A DNA stretch of 40,069 bases from Bacillota bacterium (GTDB lineage: Bacteria > Bacillota > Clostridia > Christensenellales > Aristaeellaceae). A program made the translations under genes and the position numbers. Where the stretch lies: contig JAEZRP010000033.1 in assembly GCA_023444095.1 (NCBI GenBank), forward strand, positions 1 to 40,069. The letters run 5' to 3'. Below are positions 32,193-39,891 of this stretch, piece after piece; position 1 is the first letter of the stretch; each line of letters starts with the position of its first letter. The notes beneath the pieces are model-generated. The model was not told the origin of the DNA, made no database searches, and saw nothing but the letters and a program-made list of their open reading frames with translations.

Positions 32193-32647
32193 CCCCGGCG
32201 CAGCGCGCGGTGGCGGACTTTCTCGAATCGCTCGGCTACGCGCCCGTTCGCCAGAAGGTGCGGGACGAAATGTTCGCGTGGAAGCACCGCGGGAGCGGAC
32301 GCGTGATCGCGAAGATGGGCGCGCGCGGGGGCATTCCATACGTCGCCGTCAAGTTCTTCGGCGTTCCCGATCCGCCCGCGCGCTATCGGGATGCGCTCCT
32401 TCGGGAGATCGAGGCGCGCAAGGGCCAGTACGCCGGGCCGGTGCGCCATCCCGACCGCAAGGCGTACTGCGGGTTCTGCCCCGCCTGCACCGGCGGCGGG
32501 CTCGGCTACTTCTGCGTGCGCTCGGACGGGACCGAGATCCTGCGCTGCGGGGCGTATCCCGTCCCGATCCCGGACTTTTCGGACGCCGACGTCCCGGAGG
32601 CCATCGACGTGCTGCGTGCGCAGCACGCGTACTTTCAAACGCTGTGA
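32189..32647 (+). CDS. Cys-containing hypothetical protein
   Basis: 152 aa. N-terminal half suggests a nucleic-acid- or ligand-binding alpha/beta fold (GGIPYVAVKFFGVPDP, about 48-63). The second half has YCGFCPACTGGGLGYFC (about 93-109) and a later LRCGAYP, five cysteines that could form a metal site. I do not recognise the family. Start ATG at 32189 with GGAGGACGCTTCC upstream; it shares 4 bases with the GNAT gene, so it is probably a partner of it. Confidence 0.65.
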   Translation: MTPAQRAVADFLESLGYAPVRQKVRDEMFAWKHRGSGRVIAKMGARGGIPYVAVKFFGVPDPPARYRDALLREIEARKGQYAGPVRHPDRKAYCGFCPACTGGGLGYFCVRSDGTEILRCGAYPVPIPDFSDADVPEAIDVLRAQHAYFQTL

Positions 32648-32673
32648 GGGCGGAGACGAGGCGGAGAGGCGCG

Positions 32674-32788
32674 CCGGGGGCGCCGCCCCCGGACCCCCGC
32701 TCAAGGGATGCAATCCCTTGAGAATCCCGAAATAGGGGGAATGATCTTTTTCGGTTGGCCGTCCGTGGGCCCAGCCCCGGACGGCCAA
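32674..32788. repeat. Cluster of three perfect hairpins
   Basis: CCGGGGG/CCCCCGG (32674-32692), CTCAAGGGAT-GCA-ATCCCTTGAG (32700-32722) and TTGGCCGTCCG/CGGACGGCCAA (32755-32788). They follow the Cys-protein gene. The first two together look like an intergenic repeat, the third like a terminator without a T run. Confidence 0.6.
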
Positions 32789-32796
32789 GGTTACAC

Positions 32797-32835
32797 ATAA
32801 AAAGCGCCCCGGAAGTGCTCGACTTCCGAAGCGCC
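32797..32835 (-). terminator. Terminator of the nitroreductase gene
   Basis: On the minus strand GGCGCTTCGGAAGT-CGAGC-ACTTCCGGGGCGC followed by TTTTTAT. Strong stem and T tract, 23 bases after the stop. Confidence 0.85.
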
Positions 32836-32857
32836 GATTCAGACCTCCACACCTCCG

Positions 32858-33397
32858 TCAGGTGGCGGCATCCTTTTCAAAGCCGTTGAACCACGCGCGC
32901 GCGCGGAACGGCTTCTTCCGGATCCGCTTCGCGGGCTCGGCGGCGACGCCGAGGGGCAGAAAGCACACGAGCTCGTAATCCTGCGGCACGCCGAGCACAT
33001 CCGCCATCCTGCGGCCGATCTGGTCCTCGTCCGTGATGTGGCCTTCGATCCAGCAGCTCGAAAGGCCCAGCTCCACCGCTGCGAGCAGCATGTTCTCGAT
33101 GGCGGCGGCGTAGTCCTGCGCCGCGAAGCACACGTCCCGGTAGGCCCTGATCCTTTTGGTCAGAACGCAGATCATCGCCGGGGCCGTCTCGCAGATGGGC
33201 GGGTCGATGAGCGCCTTCAGCTGGGTAAGCAGCGCCGGGTCGTCCACCGCGATGAGGCTCGTCGTCTGCTTGTTGCAGCCGGACGGCGCGGCCAGCCCCG
33301 CCTCGAGGATGGCCCGGAGCTGTTCGCGCGGCACGGGGTCGGAAAGGAATCTCCCGCGGTAGCTCACGCGGGCCCGGATCGCCTCGAATGTATTCAT
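32858..33397 (-). CDS. Nitroreductase-family protein
   Basis: 179 aa. FMN-dependent nitroreductase fold: RARVSYRGRFLSDPVPREQL (about 8-27) and LAAPSGCNKQTTSLIAVDD (about 35-53) form the FMN phosphate site, AIENMLLAAVELGLSSCWI (about 99-117) is the central helix and YELVCFLPLGVAAEPAKRIRKK (C-terminal) closes it. It would use NAD(P)H to reduce nitro compounds, quinones or flavins. ATG with GGAGGTG about 10 bases upstream. Monocistronic, separated from the polyamine operon by repeat copy C. Confidence 0.87.
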   Translation of the reverse strand: MNTFEAIRARVSYRGRFLSDPVPREQLRAILEAGLAAPSGCNKQTTSLIAVDDPALLTQLKALIDPPICETAPAMICVLTKRIRAYRDVCFAAQDYAAAIENMLLAAVELGLSSCWIEGHITDEDQIGRRMADVLGVPQDYELVCFLPLGVAAEPAKRIRKKPFRARAWFNGFEKDAAT

Positions 33398-33411
33398 GCT
33401 ATGGAATCACC

Positions 33412-33590
33412 TCCAAAAACTTCGGGAGGGTTGGAGGGCCGCAGCCCTCCATGCTCGATCAAACGTGGCGGCTCTGCCGACGCTTTTTCATTCGCCCAAA
33501 GGGCGAGCTTGCCCGCCCGCGGCGAATCGGTACCTGCATCCGGATTTCGTGCAATCGCTTACAGCGAAGTCGTAAGCGATTGCCTCATGA
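33412..33590 (+). repeat. Dispersed hairpin-rich repeat, copy C
   Basis: More diverged copy. It keeps the GGAGGGC-CGCA-GCCCTCC hairpin, the second hairpin (GTGGCGGC-TCT-GCCGACGC, then TTTTT), a third GC-rich hairpin and CCGGATTTCG. It ends with GCAATCGCTTAC/GTAAGCGATTGC around a loop containing GCGAAGT. The loop matches the final hairpin of copy B while the stem sequence is quite different. Confidence 0.7.
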
Positions 33591-34712
33591 TAATCTCCCC
33601 TTGAAATCCTCATAGCCGAACTTTTTGACCAGCCGGATCTCCCCGTCCCTTCCCTTCAGATAGATCGAAGGGAGCGGCATGCCGTTGAACGTGTTGTTCT
33701 TCACCATCGTATAGATCGCCATGTCCTCGAAGACCACCCGGTCTCCGGGGCGCAGCACCTCGTCGAACGAGTAATCCCCGATCACGTCCCCGGCGAGGCA
33801 GGTCGGGCCCGCGAGCCGGTACGTGTGCGCCTTCTCCCCCGGCTTCCCCGCGCCGCGCACGGGCGGGCGGTAGGGCATCTCGATGACGTCCGGCATGTGG
33901 CAGGTCGCGGAGGCGTCGAGGATCAATATCTCCATGCCGTTTTTGATCGCGTCGACGACCGTCGCGACGAAAACGCCCGCGTTGAGCGCCACCGCCTCGC
34001 CGGGCTCGAGGTACACCTCGACGCCGTGCCTCTCGCGGAAGCGGCGGATGGCGTTCACGAGCGCGGGCACGTCGTAGTCCCCGCGCGTGATGTGGTGGCC
34101 GCCGCCGAAGTTCACCCACTTCATGCGCGGGAGGAACGCGCCGAACTTCCCCTCGAACGCCGCGATGGTTTCGATCAGCGCGTCGGCGTTCTGCTCGCAC
34201 AGCGTATGAAAGTGAAGGCCCTCGATGCCGTCCAGAAGGTCCTCCCGGAAGTGTTCGCGGGTCACGCCCAGCCGCGAGAACGGGGCGCAGGGGTCGTAGA
34301 TGCCGTGCTCCTGCGTGGAGTGCTCCGGGTTGACGCGGATTCCGAAGGACTTGCCGGATGCGCGCGCGCGGTCCCGGAACTTCTCCCACTGGGAGAAGGA
34401 GTTGAACGTGATATGGTCGCAGATCCGGAGGATTTCGTCAAAATCCGCGTCCGTGTAGGCGGGGGAAAAGACGTGCGTCTCTTTCCCCATCGCCTCGCGC
34501 CCGAGCCGCGCCTCGTAAAGCCCGCTCGCCGTGGTGCCGGAAAGGTACCAACCGATCATGGGATAGACGGCGAACATCGAAAACGCCTTCTGCGCAAGGA
34601 GGATCTCACAGTCCGCCGCCGCGCGGACGCCGCTCAGGATTTCGAGGTTTTGGATAAGCGCCGCTTCGTCCACCACGTAGGCGGGCGTCGGGATATCGCA
34701 CAGGTTCCGCAT
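33585..34712 (-). CDS. nspC: Carboxynorspermidine/carboxyspermidine decarboxylase
   Basis: 375 aa. Fold-type III PLP decarboxylase: the PLP lysine lies in LLAQKAFS (about residue 42), the phosphate-binding glycines in VNFGGGHH (about 200-207), and LHFHTLCEQNAD and ILDASATCHMPDVIEMPYRP are diagnostic for the NspC branch. It removes CO2 from carboxyspermidine (or carboxynorspermidine) to give spermidine (or norspermidine). The start overlaps the CASDH stop by one base (TGATG) with no ribosome site of its own, so translation is coupled. Last gene of the operon. Confidence 0.93.
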   Translation of the reverse strand: MRNLCDIPTPAYVVDEAALIQNLEILSGVRAAADCEILLAQKAFSMFAVYPMIGWYLSGTTASGLYEARLGREAMGKETHVFSPAYTDADFDEILRICDHITFNSFSQWEKFRDRARASGKSFGIRVNPEHSTQEHGIYDPCAPFSRLGVTREHFREDLLDGIEGLHFHTLCEQNADALIETIAAFEGKFGAFLPRMKWVNFGGGHHITRGDYDVPALVNAIRRFRERHGVEVYLEPGEAVALNAGVFVATVVDAIKNGMEILILDASATCHMPDVIEMPYRPPVRGAGKPGEKAHTYRLAGPTCLAGDVIGDYSFDEVLRPGDRVVFEDMAIYTMVKNNTFNGMPLPSIYLKGRDGEIRLVKKFGYEDFKGRLS

Positions 34713-35911
34713 CAGTCGACGAGCACGGGATCGAAGTCCTCGATCCACGGAAGTCCCCATTGGTTGAGCGCGTCCATGAAGGGATCGGGATCAAACTCCT
34801 CCATGTTCCAAACGCCGGGCTTCTGCCACTTCCCCGTCAGAACGAGCATCGCGCCGATCATCGCGGGGACGCCGGTGGTGTAGGAGATGGCCTGGCTTCC
34901 CACCTCGCGGTACGCCTCCTGATGGTCGCAGACGTTGTAGAGGTAGTAGGTCTTCTCCTTCCCGTCCTTGGTCCCCCGGAAGATGCAGCCGATGTTGGTC
35001 TTGCCCTTCGTACGCGGGCCGAGGGACGCGGGGTCCGGGAGCACCGCCTTCAAAAACTGGAGCGGGATGATCTGTTTGCCCTCGAAGTCGATGGGCTCGA
35101 TGGAGGTCATGCCCACGTTCTCCAGGCACTTTAAGTGCGTGAGGTAGCTCTGGCCGAACGTCATGAAGAACCGGATGCGCCGGACGCCCGGGATGTTCTT
35201 CGCGAGCGACTCGATCTCCTCGTGATGGAGAAGGTACATGTCCTTTTGGCCGATCTGGTCGAAGTCGTAGACCCTTTTAATCTCCATCGGCTCCGTCTCG
35301 ACCCACTTCCCGTCCTCCCAGTAGCTGCCCTTGGCGGTCACCTCGCGGATGTTGATCTCCGGGTTGAAGTTCGTGGCGAAGGGGTAGCCGTGGTCGCCGC
35401 CGTTGGCGTCGAGGATGTCGATCTCATGAATCTCGTCGAACTGGTGCTTCAGCGCGTAGGCGGAGAAGACCGACGTCACGCCGGGGTCGAAGCCGCTGCC
35501 AAGCAGGGCGCAGATCCCCGCCTTCTCGAACTTCTCCCGGTACGCCCACTGCCAGGAATACTCGAACTTCGCCGTCTCCGGCGGCTCGTAGTTGGCGGTG
35601 TCGACGTAGTGGGTCTTCGTTCTCAGGCACGCCTCCATGATGGAGAGGTCCTGATACGGCAGCGCGAGGTTCAAAACCACGTCGGGCCTGAAATCCTCGA
35701 TGAGCCGAACCAGCTCGTCCACGTTGTCCGCGTCCACCTTGGCGGTTACAATCTTCGTCCTTCCGCCGCCCAGCTTTTCCTTCAGCGCGTCGCACTTGCT
35801 TATCGTGCGGCTCGCGATCATGATTTCCGAAAACACGTCGCTATTCTGGCAGCACTTGTGGATGGCGACCGACGCCACGCCGCCGCAGCCGATGATCATG
35901 CACTTTCCCAT
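34712..35911 (-). CDS. Carboxy(nor)spermidine dehydrogenase (saccharopine dehydrogenase family)
   Basis: 399 aa. The Rossmann start MIIGCGGVASVAIHKC (5-20) binds NADPH. Family blocks include LNLALPYQDLSIMEACL, HYVDTANYEPPE and LGSGFDPGVTSVFSAYALKH. It condenses aspartate semialdehyde with putrescine (or diaminopropane) and reduces the product to carboxyspermidine (or carboxynorspermidine), the substrate of the next enzyme NspC. ATG with GGAGGGAATCAA upstream, 11 bases after speB. Lysine-pathway saccharopine dehydrogenases are related, but the coupling to nspC settles the assignment. Confidence 0.92.
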   Translation of the reverse strand: MGKCMIIGCGGVASVAIHKCCQNSDVFSEIMIASRTISKCDALKEKLGGGRTKIVTAKVDADNVDELVRLIEDFRPDVVLNLALPYQDLSIMEACLRTKTHYVDTANYEPPETAKFEYSWQWAYREKFEKAGICALLGSGFDPGVTSVFSAYALKHQFDEIHEIDILDANGGDHGYPFATNFNPEINIREVTAKGSYWEDGKWVETEPMEIKRVYDFDQIGQKDMYLLHHEEIESLAKNIPGVRRIRFFMTFGQSYLTHLKCLENVGMTSIEPIDFEGKQIIPLQFLKAVLPDPASLGPRTKGKTNIGCIFRGTKDGKEKTYYLYNVCDHQEAYREVGSQAISYTTGVPAMIGAMLVLTGKWQKPGVWNMEEFDPDPFMDALNQWGLPWIEDFDPVLVD

Positions 35912-35922
35912 TTGATTCCCTC

Positions 35923-36765
35923 CTAGATTTGAAGCAGGATTTCGCGGACGATTTTGCAGGCCGCGGCGGTGGAGACGCCGCTCTGGTCGTAGTGGGGCGA
36001 AAGCTCGACCACGTCGCAGCCGACGACGTTCAGCCGGTGAAGCCGGTGGACGGCGGCCAGCAGCTCCTGGAACGTCACTCCGCCCGGCTCCGGCGTGCCG
36101 GTTCCGGGGAAGCACGAGGGGTCTAAAACGTCGAGGTCGAGCGTGAAGTACACCGGGCGGCCCTCGAGCGCCTTCGCGGTCTGGGGGAAGGCGGCGAGGT
36201 CGAAGGGATGAAGCTCTGTGTGCGCGCGGGCGAACGCGAACTCCTCGCGGTCGCCGGAGCGGATGCCGAACTGGAAGATGCGCCCGTCGCCCACCATGTC
36301 CCACACGCGCCGCAGAACCGACGCGTGGGAAAGTTCCTCCCCGACGTATTCCGCGCGCAGGTCCGCGTGGGCGTCAAGGTGCAGAAAGCACACGTCGGGG
36401 TATTTTTTCACCACCGCGCGCGCCGCGCCGAGCGTCACGAGGTGCTCGCCGCCCATCAGGAACGGCGTCTTCGCGTCCGCGAGGATGCGCGCGGCCCGCT
36501 CCTCGATCATGCGGATCGCCTTTTCGGGCGCGCCGAAGGGCAGATCGAGGTCGCCCGCGTCGAACACGCTCCGGTCGAGCAGGTCCCTGTCCACATAGGG
36601 CGAATACGTCTCGATGCCGAAGGACTCCGCGCGGATCGCCTGCGGGCCGAAGCGCGTGCCGGGCCGGAACGATGTCGTGCCGTCAAACGGCGCGCCGAAG
36701 AGCACGACCTCCGCGTTTTCGTATTCGGCATCGCAGCCGAGGAAGGTTTGGATGTTAGGATTCAT
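35923..36765 (-). CDS. speB: Agmatinase (ureohydrolase)
   Basis: 280 aa. Manganese-ligand motifs of the ureohydrolase family: LMGGEHLVTLG (about 103-113), HLDAHADLR (about 128-136) and LDLDVLDPS (about 203-211). It splits agmatine into putrescine and urea, so SpeA acts most likely on arginine. The first 11 bases overlap the end of speE, with GAGGCGCG as ribosome site inside speE. Sequence GAPFDGTTSFRPGTRFGP near the N-terminus fits agmatinase better than arginase or formiminoglutamase. Confidence 0.92.
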   Translation of the reverse strand: MNPNIQTFLGCDAEYENAEVVLFGAPFDGTTSFRPGTRFGPQAIRAESFGIETYSPYVDRDLLDRSVFDAGDLDLPFGAPEKAIRMIEERAARILADAKTPFLMGGEHLVTLGAARAVVKKYPDVCFLHLDAHADLRAEYVGEELSHASVLRRVWDMVGDGRIFQFGIRSGDREEFAFARAHTELHPFDLAAFPQTAKALEGRPVYFTLDLDVLDPSCFPGTGTPEPGGVTFQELLAAVHRLHRLNVVGCDVVELSPHYDQSGVSTAAACKIVREILLQI

Positions 36766-37615
36766 CGCGCCTCAGCATCTCCTCGACGTAGTTTGGCAGG
36801 GCGAACGCGCCCCGGTGGAGGTTGGTGTTGTAGTACCGGGTCTGAATGCCCAGCGCGTTCCAGCGCGCGTCGTCGAGGTCGCGCACGGGATGGACGCCCT
36901 TCGACGCGAACCCGAACAGCCAGTGGCCGGACGGATAGGTCGGGATGTGCGCCTGATACACCTTGCCGACCGGGAACGCCGAGAGGATGCGCCTGTGGGC
37001 GAAGCGCATGGCCTTGGCGTCCTCCCGGTAGAACGGGCTCTCGTGCTGGTTGACGAGGATGCCGCCCTCCGTGAGCGCGTTCATGCAGCTTCCATAAAAC
37101 TCCTTGGTGAAGAGCACCTCGCCGGGGCCGGAGGGATCGGTGGAATCGACGATCACGAGGTCGTACCGGTTTTCCACGTGCCGGACGTACTTGAGCCCGT
37201 CCGCGTACAGGAGGTTGACGCGCGGATCGGAGAACCCGCAGGCGGTGAGCGGCAGAAACTGTTTGCACACCTCGACCACGCGGCGGTCGATCTCCACGAT
37301 GTCGATCTTCTCGACGGTCTTGTATTTCGACAGCTCCCTCGCCACGCCGCCGTCGCCCGCGCCGATCACGAGGATGTTTCGGATCGCGGGGTTGACCGCC
37401 ATCGGGACGTGCACGATCATCTCGTGGTAGATGAACTCATCGCGCTCCGTGAGCATGAGGACGCCGTCGAGCGTCAGAAACCGCCCGAACTCGGCGGAAT
37501 CATAGACCGAGATCAGCTGATAGTCGCTCTCCTCGGTGTGGAGCTGGGATTTCACCTGGATGGAAAGCCGCACGCCCGGCGCGTGGTATTCGCTGTACCA
37601 AAGATCGTCCATCAT
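36755..37615 (-). CDS. speE: Spermidine synthase (aminopropyltransferase)
   Basis: 286 aa. The decarboxylated-SAM site reads LVIGAGDGGVARELSKYK (about 84-101) and the amine-side block DLVIVDSTDPSGPGEVLFT (about 153-171), as in SpeE. The N-terminal beta-barrel includes LDGVLMLTERDEFIYHEMI. It transfers the aminopropyl group from decarboxylated SAM to putrescine; an acceptor such as cadaverine cannot be excluded. The first ATG of ATGATG at 37615 has GGAGGAAGC upstream and overlaps the speA stop by 4 bases. Confidence 0.93.
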   Translation of the reverse strand: MMDDLWYSEYHAPGVRLSIQVKSQLHTEESDYQLISVYDSAEFGRFLTLDGVLMLTERDEFIYHEMIVHVPMAVNPAIRNILVIGAGDGGVARELSKYKTVEKIDIVEIDRRVVEVCKQFLPLTACGFSDPRVNLLYADGLKYVRHVENRYDLVIVDSTDPSGPGEVLFTKEFYGSCMNALTEGGILVNQHESPFYREDAKAMRFAHRRILSAFPVGKVYQAHIPTYPSGHWLFGFASKGVHPVRDLDDARWNALGIQTRYYNTNLHRGAFALPNYVEEMLRRDES

Positions 37616-39060
37616 TTTGCTTCCTCCAGAACGTTGAGCATGCTCGCGTCCATCTTCTCGGGGCCGGTGATCACGCAGCCCTTCTCCTTGGAGTAGCGGA
37701 TGTACTCCGCGATCTCCTTGGTGACGCGCTCGCCGGGGGCGAGGATGGGGATGCCGGGCGGATAGCTCATCACGAACTCGCCGGAGACCTCCCCCGCGCA
37801 CTGCGCGAGCGGCAGGCTCCTCTTTTTGGCGTAGAACGCCGCCTGCGGGCTCGTGGCGACCACGGGGCTGATGTACTCCGTCTCCAGCATGCCCACCCGG
37901 TCGCGCTTGTAGAGCCTCCGGATTTCCCCAAGCGCGCTGATGAGCCGCTCGATGTTCTTGGTCTTGTCGCCCACCGAGATGTAGGCGAGGATGTTTCCGA
38001 GATCGCCGAACTCGATCTGGATGTCGAACCGGTCGCGCAGGATGTCCGCGACCTCGATGCCCGCCAGCCCGATCTCAAGGGTATTGACCGAAAGCTTCGT
38101 CTCGTCGAAATCCGCCACGCTGTCGCCGTTTCGAAGCTCCCTGCCGTACGCGTAGTAGTCGCCGATCCCGTTGATCTCCGCGCGCGCGTAGTCCGCAAAC
38201 CGCCTGACCTTCCGGAAGATCTCGACGCCCCCGCGCGCGAGGTTCCGGCGGGAGATGTCTAGGCTCGAGAGAAGGAGGTACGAGCCGCTCGTGGTCTGCG
38301 TGAGGTTGATGATCTGGCGGACGTAGTGATGATTGACGTTTTTCCCGCACAGAAGGATCGAGCTCTGGGTAAGCGAGCCGCCCGACTTGTGCATGGAGAC
38401 CGCGGCCATGTCCGCGCCCGCGGCCATCGCGGAGGGCGGCATGTCCTTCCCGAAGTAGAAGTGGGTGCCGTGCGCCTCGTCCGCGAGCACGCGCATGCCC
38501 TTCTCGTGCGCGAGATGGACGATGGTCGTGATGTCCGAGCACACGCCGTAGTAGGTGGGGTTGTTGACGAGGATGGCCTTCGCCTCGGGGTTTTCCGATA
38601 TGGCGCGCGCCACGTCCGCTGTCCGCATGCCGAGCGCGATGCCGAGCCGCTTGTTCGTCTGGGGGTTCACGTACACCGGGATCGCGCCCGAGAGAACCAG
38701 CGCGTTGATGACCGACTGGTGCACGTTTCGCGGGAGGATGATCTTCTCCCCCGCCTTCACTGACGAGAGGATCATCGCCTGCACGGCGGAGGTCGTTCCG
38801 CCGACCATGAAAAACGCCGCGCCTGCCTGAAACGCCTCCGCCGCGAGCGCCTCCGCCTCCGCGATGACGCCCGTCGGGTGGCAGAGGTTGTCGAGCGGCT
38901 TCATGGAGTTGACGTCGACCGACAGGCACTTTTCGCCCAGAAACTCCAGGAGCGCCGGGTTCCCCTTCCCCCGCTTGTGGCCCGGCACGTCGAAGGGCAC
39001 GAGCCGGGAATCCTTCATTTCCTCGAGCGCCTCGTAGATGGGCGCGCGGTTCTGGTCCAA
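37612..39060 (-). CDS. speA: Arginine (Orn/Lys/Arg) decarboxylase, fold type I
   Basis: 482 aa. PLP lysine in AVSMHKSGGSLTQSS (about residue 225); LADEAHGTHFYFG carries the aspartate that contacts the PLP ring; FDVPGHKRGKGNP at the N-terminus is the family hallmark. This is the short form without the N-terminal wing domain, as in Bacillus SpeA. With agmatinase in the same operon, arginine to agmatine is the likely reaction; lysine decarboxylation is the main alternative. TTG start with AGGGGGTAGCGCC upstream, 11 bases after speD. Confidence 0.9.
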   Translation of the reverse strand: MDQNRAPIYEALEEMKDSRLVPFDVPGHKRGKGNPALLEFLGEKCLSVDVNSMKPLDNLCHPTGVIAEAEALAAEAFQAGAAFFMVGGTTSAVQAMILSSVKAGEKIILPRNVHQSVINALVLSGAIPVYVNPQTNKRLGIALGMRTADVARAISENPEAKAILVNNPTYYGVCSDITTIVHLAHEKGMRVLADEAHGTHFYFGKDMPPSAMAAGADMAAVSMHKSGGSLTQSSILLCGKNVNHHYVRQIINLTQTTSGSYLLLSSLDISRRNLARGGVEIFRKVRRFADYARAEINGIGDYYAYGRELRNGDSVADFDETKLSVNTLEIGLAGIEVADILRDRFDIQIEFGDLGNILAYISVGDKTKNIERLISALGEIRRLYKRDRVGMLETEYISPVVATSPQAAFYAKKRSLPLAQCAGEVSGEFVMSYPPGIPILAPGERVTKEIAEYIRYSKEKGCVITGPEKMDASMLNVLEEAK

Positions 39061-39071
39061 GGCGCTACCCC

Positions 39072-39839
39072 CTATTCGTAAATATTGGTTCCGCTGAAGA
39101 TCTCGATCATCTCGCGCCGGAGCGCGTTTGTGATGTTCAGGCGGATCTTGGGCGGGATCTCGTACACGTCCGAGTTGAAGAGGTAGTTCTGAAGCACGAT
39201 GTCCTTGATAAGCATCTTCGTGTGGAAGATGTTCGACTGGTAGACGTTGACGTCGATGGCGTCGTACTTCTCGAGCGTCTTGTCGTCGATGTAATCCTGG
39301 ATCGACGTCATGGCGTGGTCGATGAAGAGCTTCCGCCCGCTCATGTCGCGCGTGAAGCCGCGCACGCGGTAGTCGAGCGTGATGATGTCCGAATCGAAGG
39401 AGGCGAGCAGGAAATCGAGCGTCGAAAGCGGGGTGATCTCCCCGCAGGTGGCGACGTCGATGTCCACGCGGAACGTCGCGATGGAGGTCTCGGGGTGGTA
39501 CTCGGGGTATGTGTGGACGGTCACGTGGCTCTTGTCCAGATGGCCCACGACCGTCTCGCCCGAGCGGTTCTTCGCCATCGATTCCTCCGCGATCAGAAAC
39601 GTCACCGACGCGCCCTGCGGCTCGTAGTCCTGCTTCGAGATGTTCAGAACGATCGCGCCGATCATCTCGGTGAGCCTCTCGAGGATGGCAGTCAGGCGCT
39701 CGGAGTTGTATTGCTCGTTGATATACTTGATGTAGTCCTGCTGCTCGCGCGCGGACTTCGCGTAGCAGATGTCGTAGATGTTGAAGCTCAATGACTTCGT
39801 TAAGTTATTGAACCCGTACAGTTTCAGCTTCTCCGCCAT
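39072..39839 (-). CDS. speD: S-adenosylmethionine decarboxylase proenzyme, E. coli type
   Basis: 255 aa, close to the 264 aa of E. coli SpeD. The self-processing site is LDKSHVTVHTYPEYHPE (Lys-Ser near 103-104); the serine becomes the pyruvoyl cofactor. The adjacent IDVATCGEITPL holds the catalytic cysteine, and DYRVRGFTRDMSG and VNVYQSNIFHTKM are hallmark blocks. It makes decarboxylated SAM for SpeE. Long class 1A forms like this differ from the ~125-aa Bacillus SpeD. ATG with GGAGGGGAAAGGC upstream. First gene of the polyamine operon; an intrinsic terminator lies just before it. Confidence 0.93.
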   Translation of the reverse strand: MAEKLKLYGFNNLTKSLSFNIYDICYAKSAREQQDYIKYINEQYNSERLTAILERLTEMIGAIVLNISKQDYEPQGASVTFLIAEESMAKNRSGETVVGHLDKSHVTVHTYPEYHPETSIATFRVDIDVATCGEITPLSTLDFLLASFDSDIITLDYRVRGFTRDMSGRKLFIDHAMTSIQDYIDDKTLEKYDAIDVNVYQSNIFHTKMLIKDIVLQNYLFNSDVYEIPPKIRLNITNALRREMIEIFSGTNIYE

Positions 39840-39857
39840 GCCTTTCCCCTCCGCAAC

Positions 39858-39891
39858 AAAAAAAGATGCACACAGCATACTGTGGTACATC
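39858..39891 (-). terminator. Intrinsic terminator 18 nt before speD
   Basis: On the minus strand GATGTACCACAG-TATG-CTGTGTGCATC (11 pairs, one bulged C, one G-U) followed by TTTTTTT. The gap to the speD start codon holds only the ribosome site, so no promoter fits between them. Confidence 0.85.
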
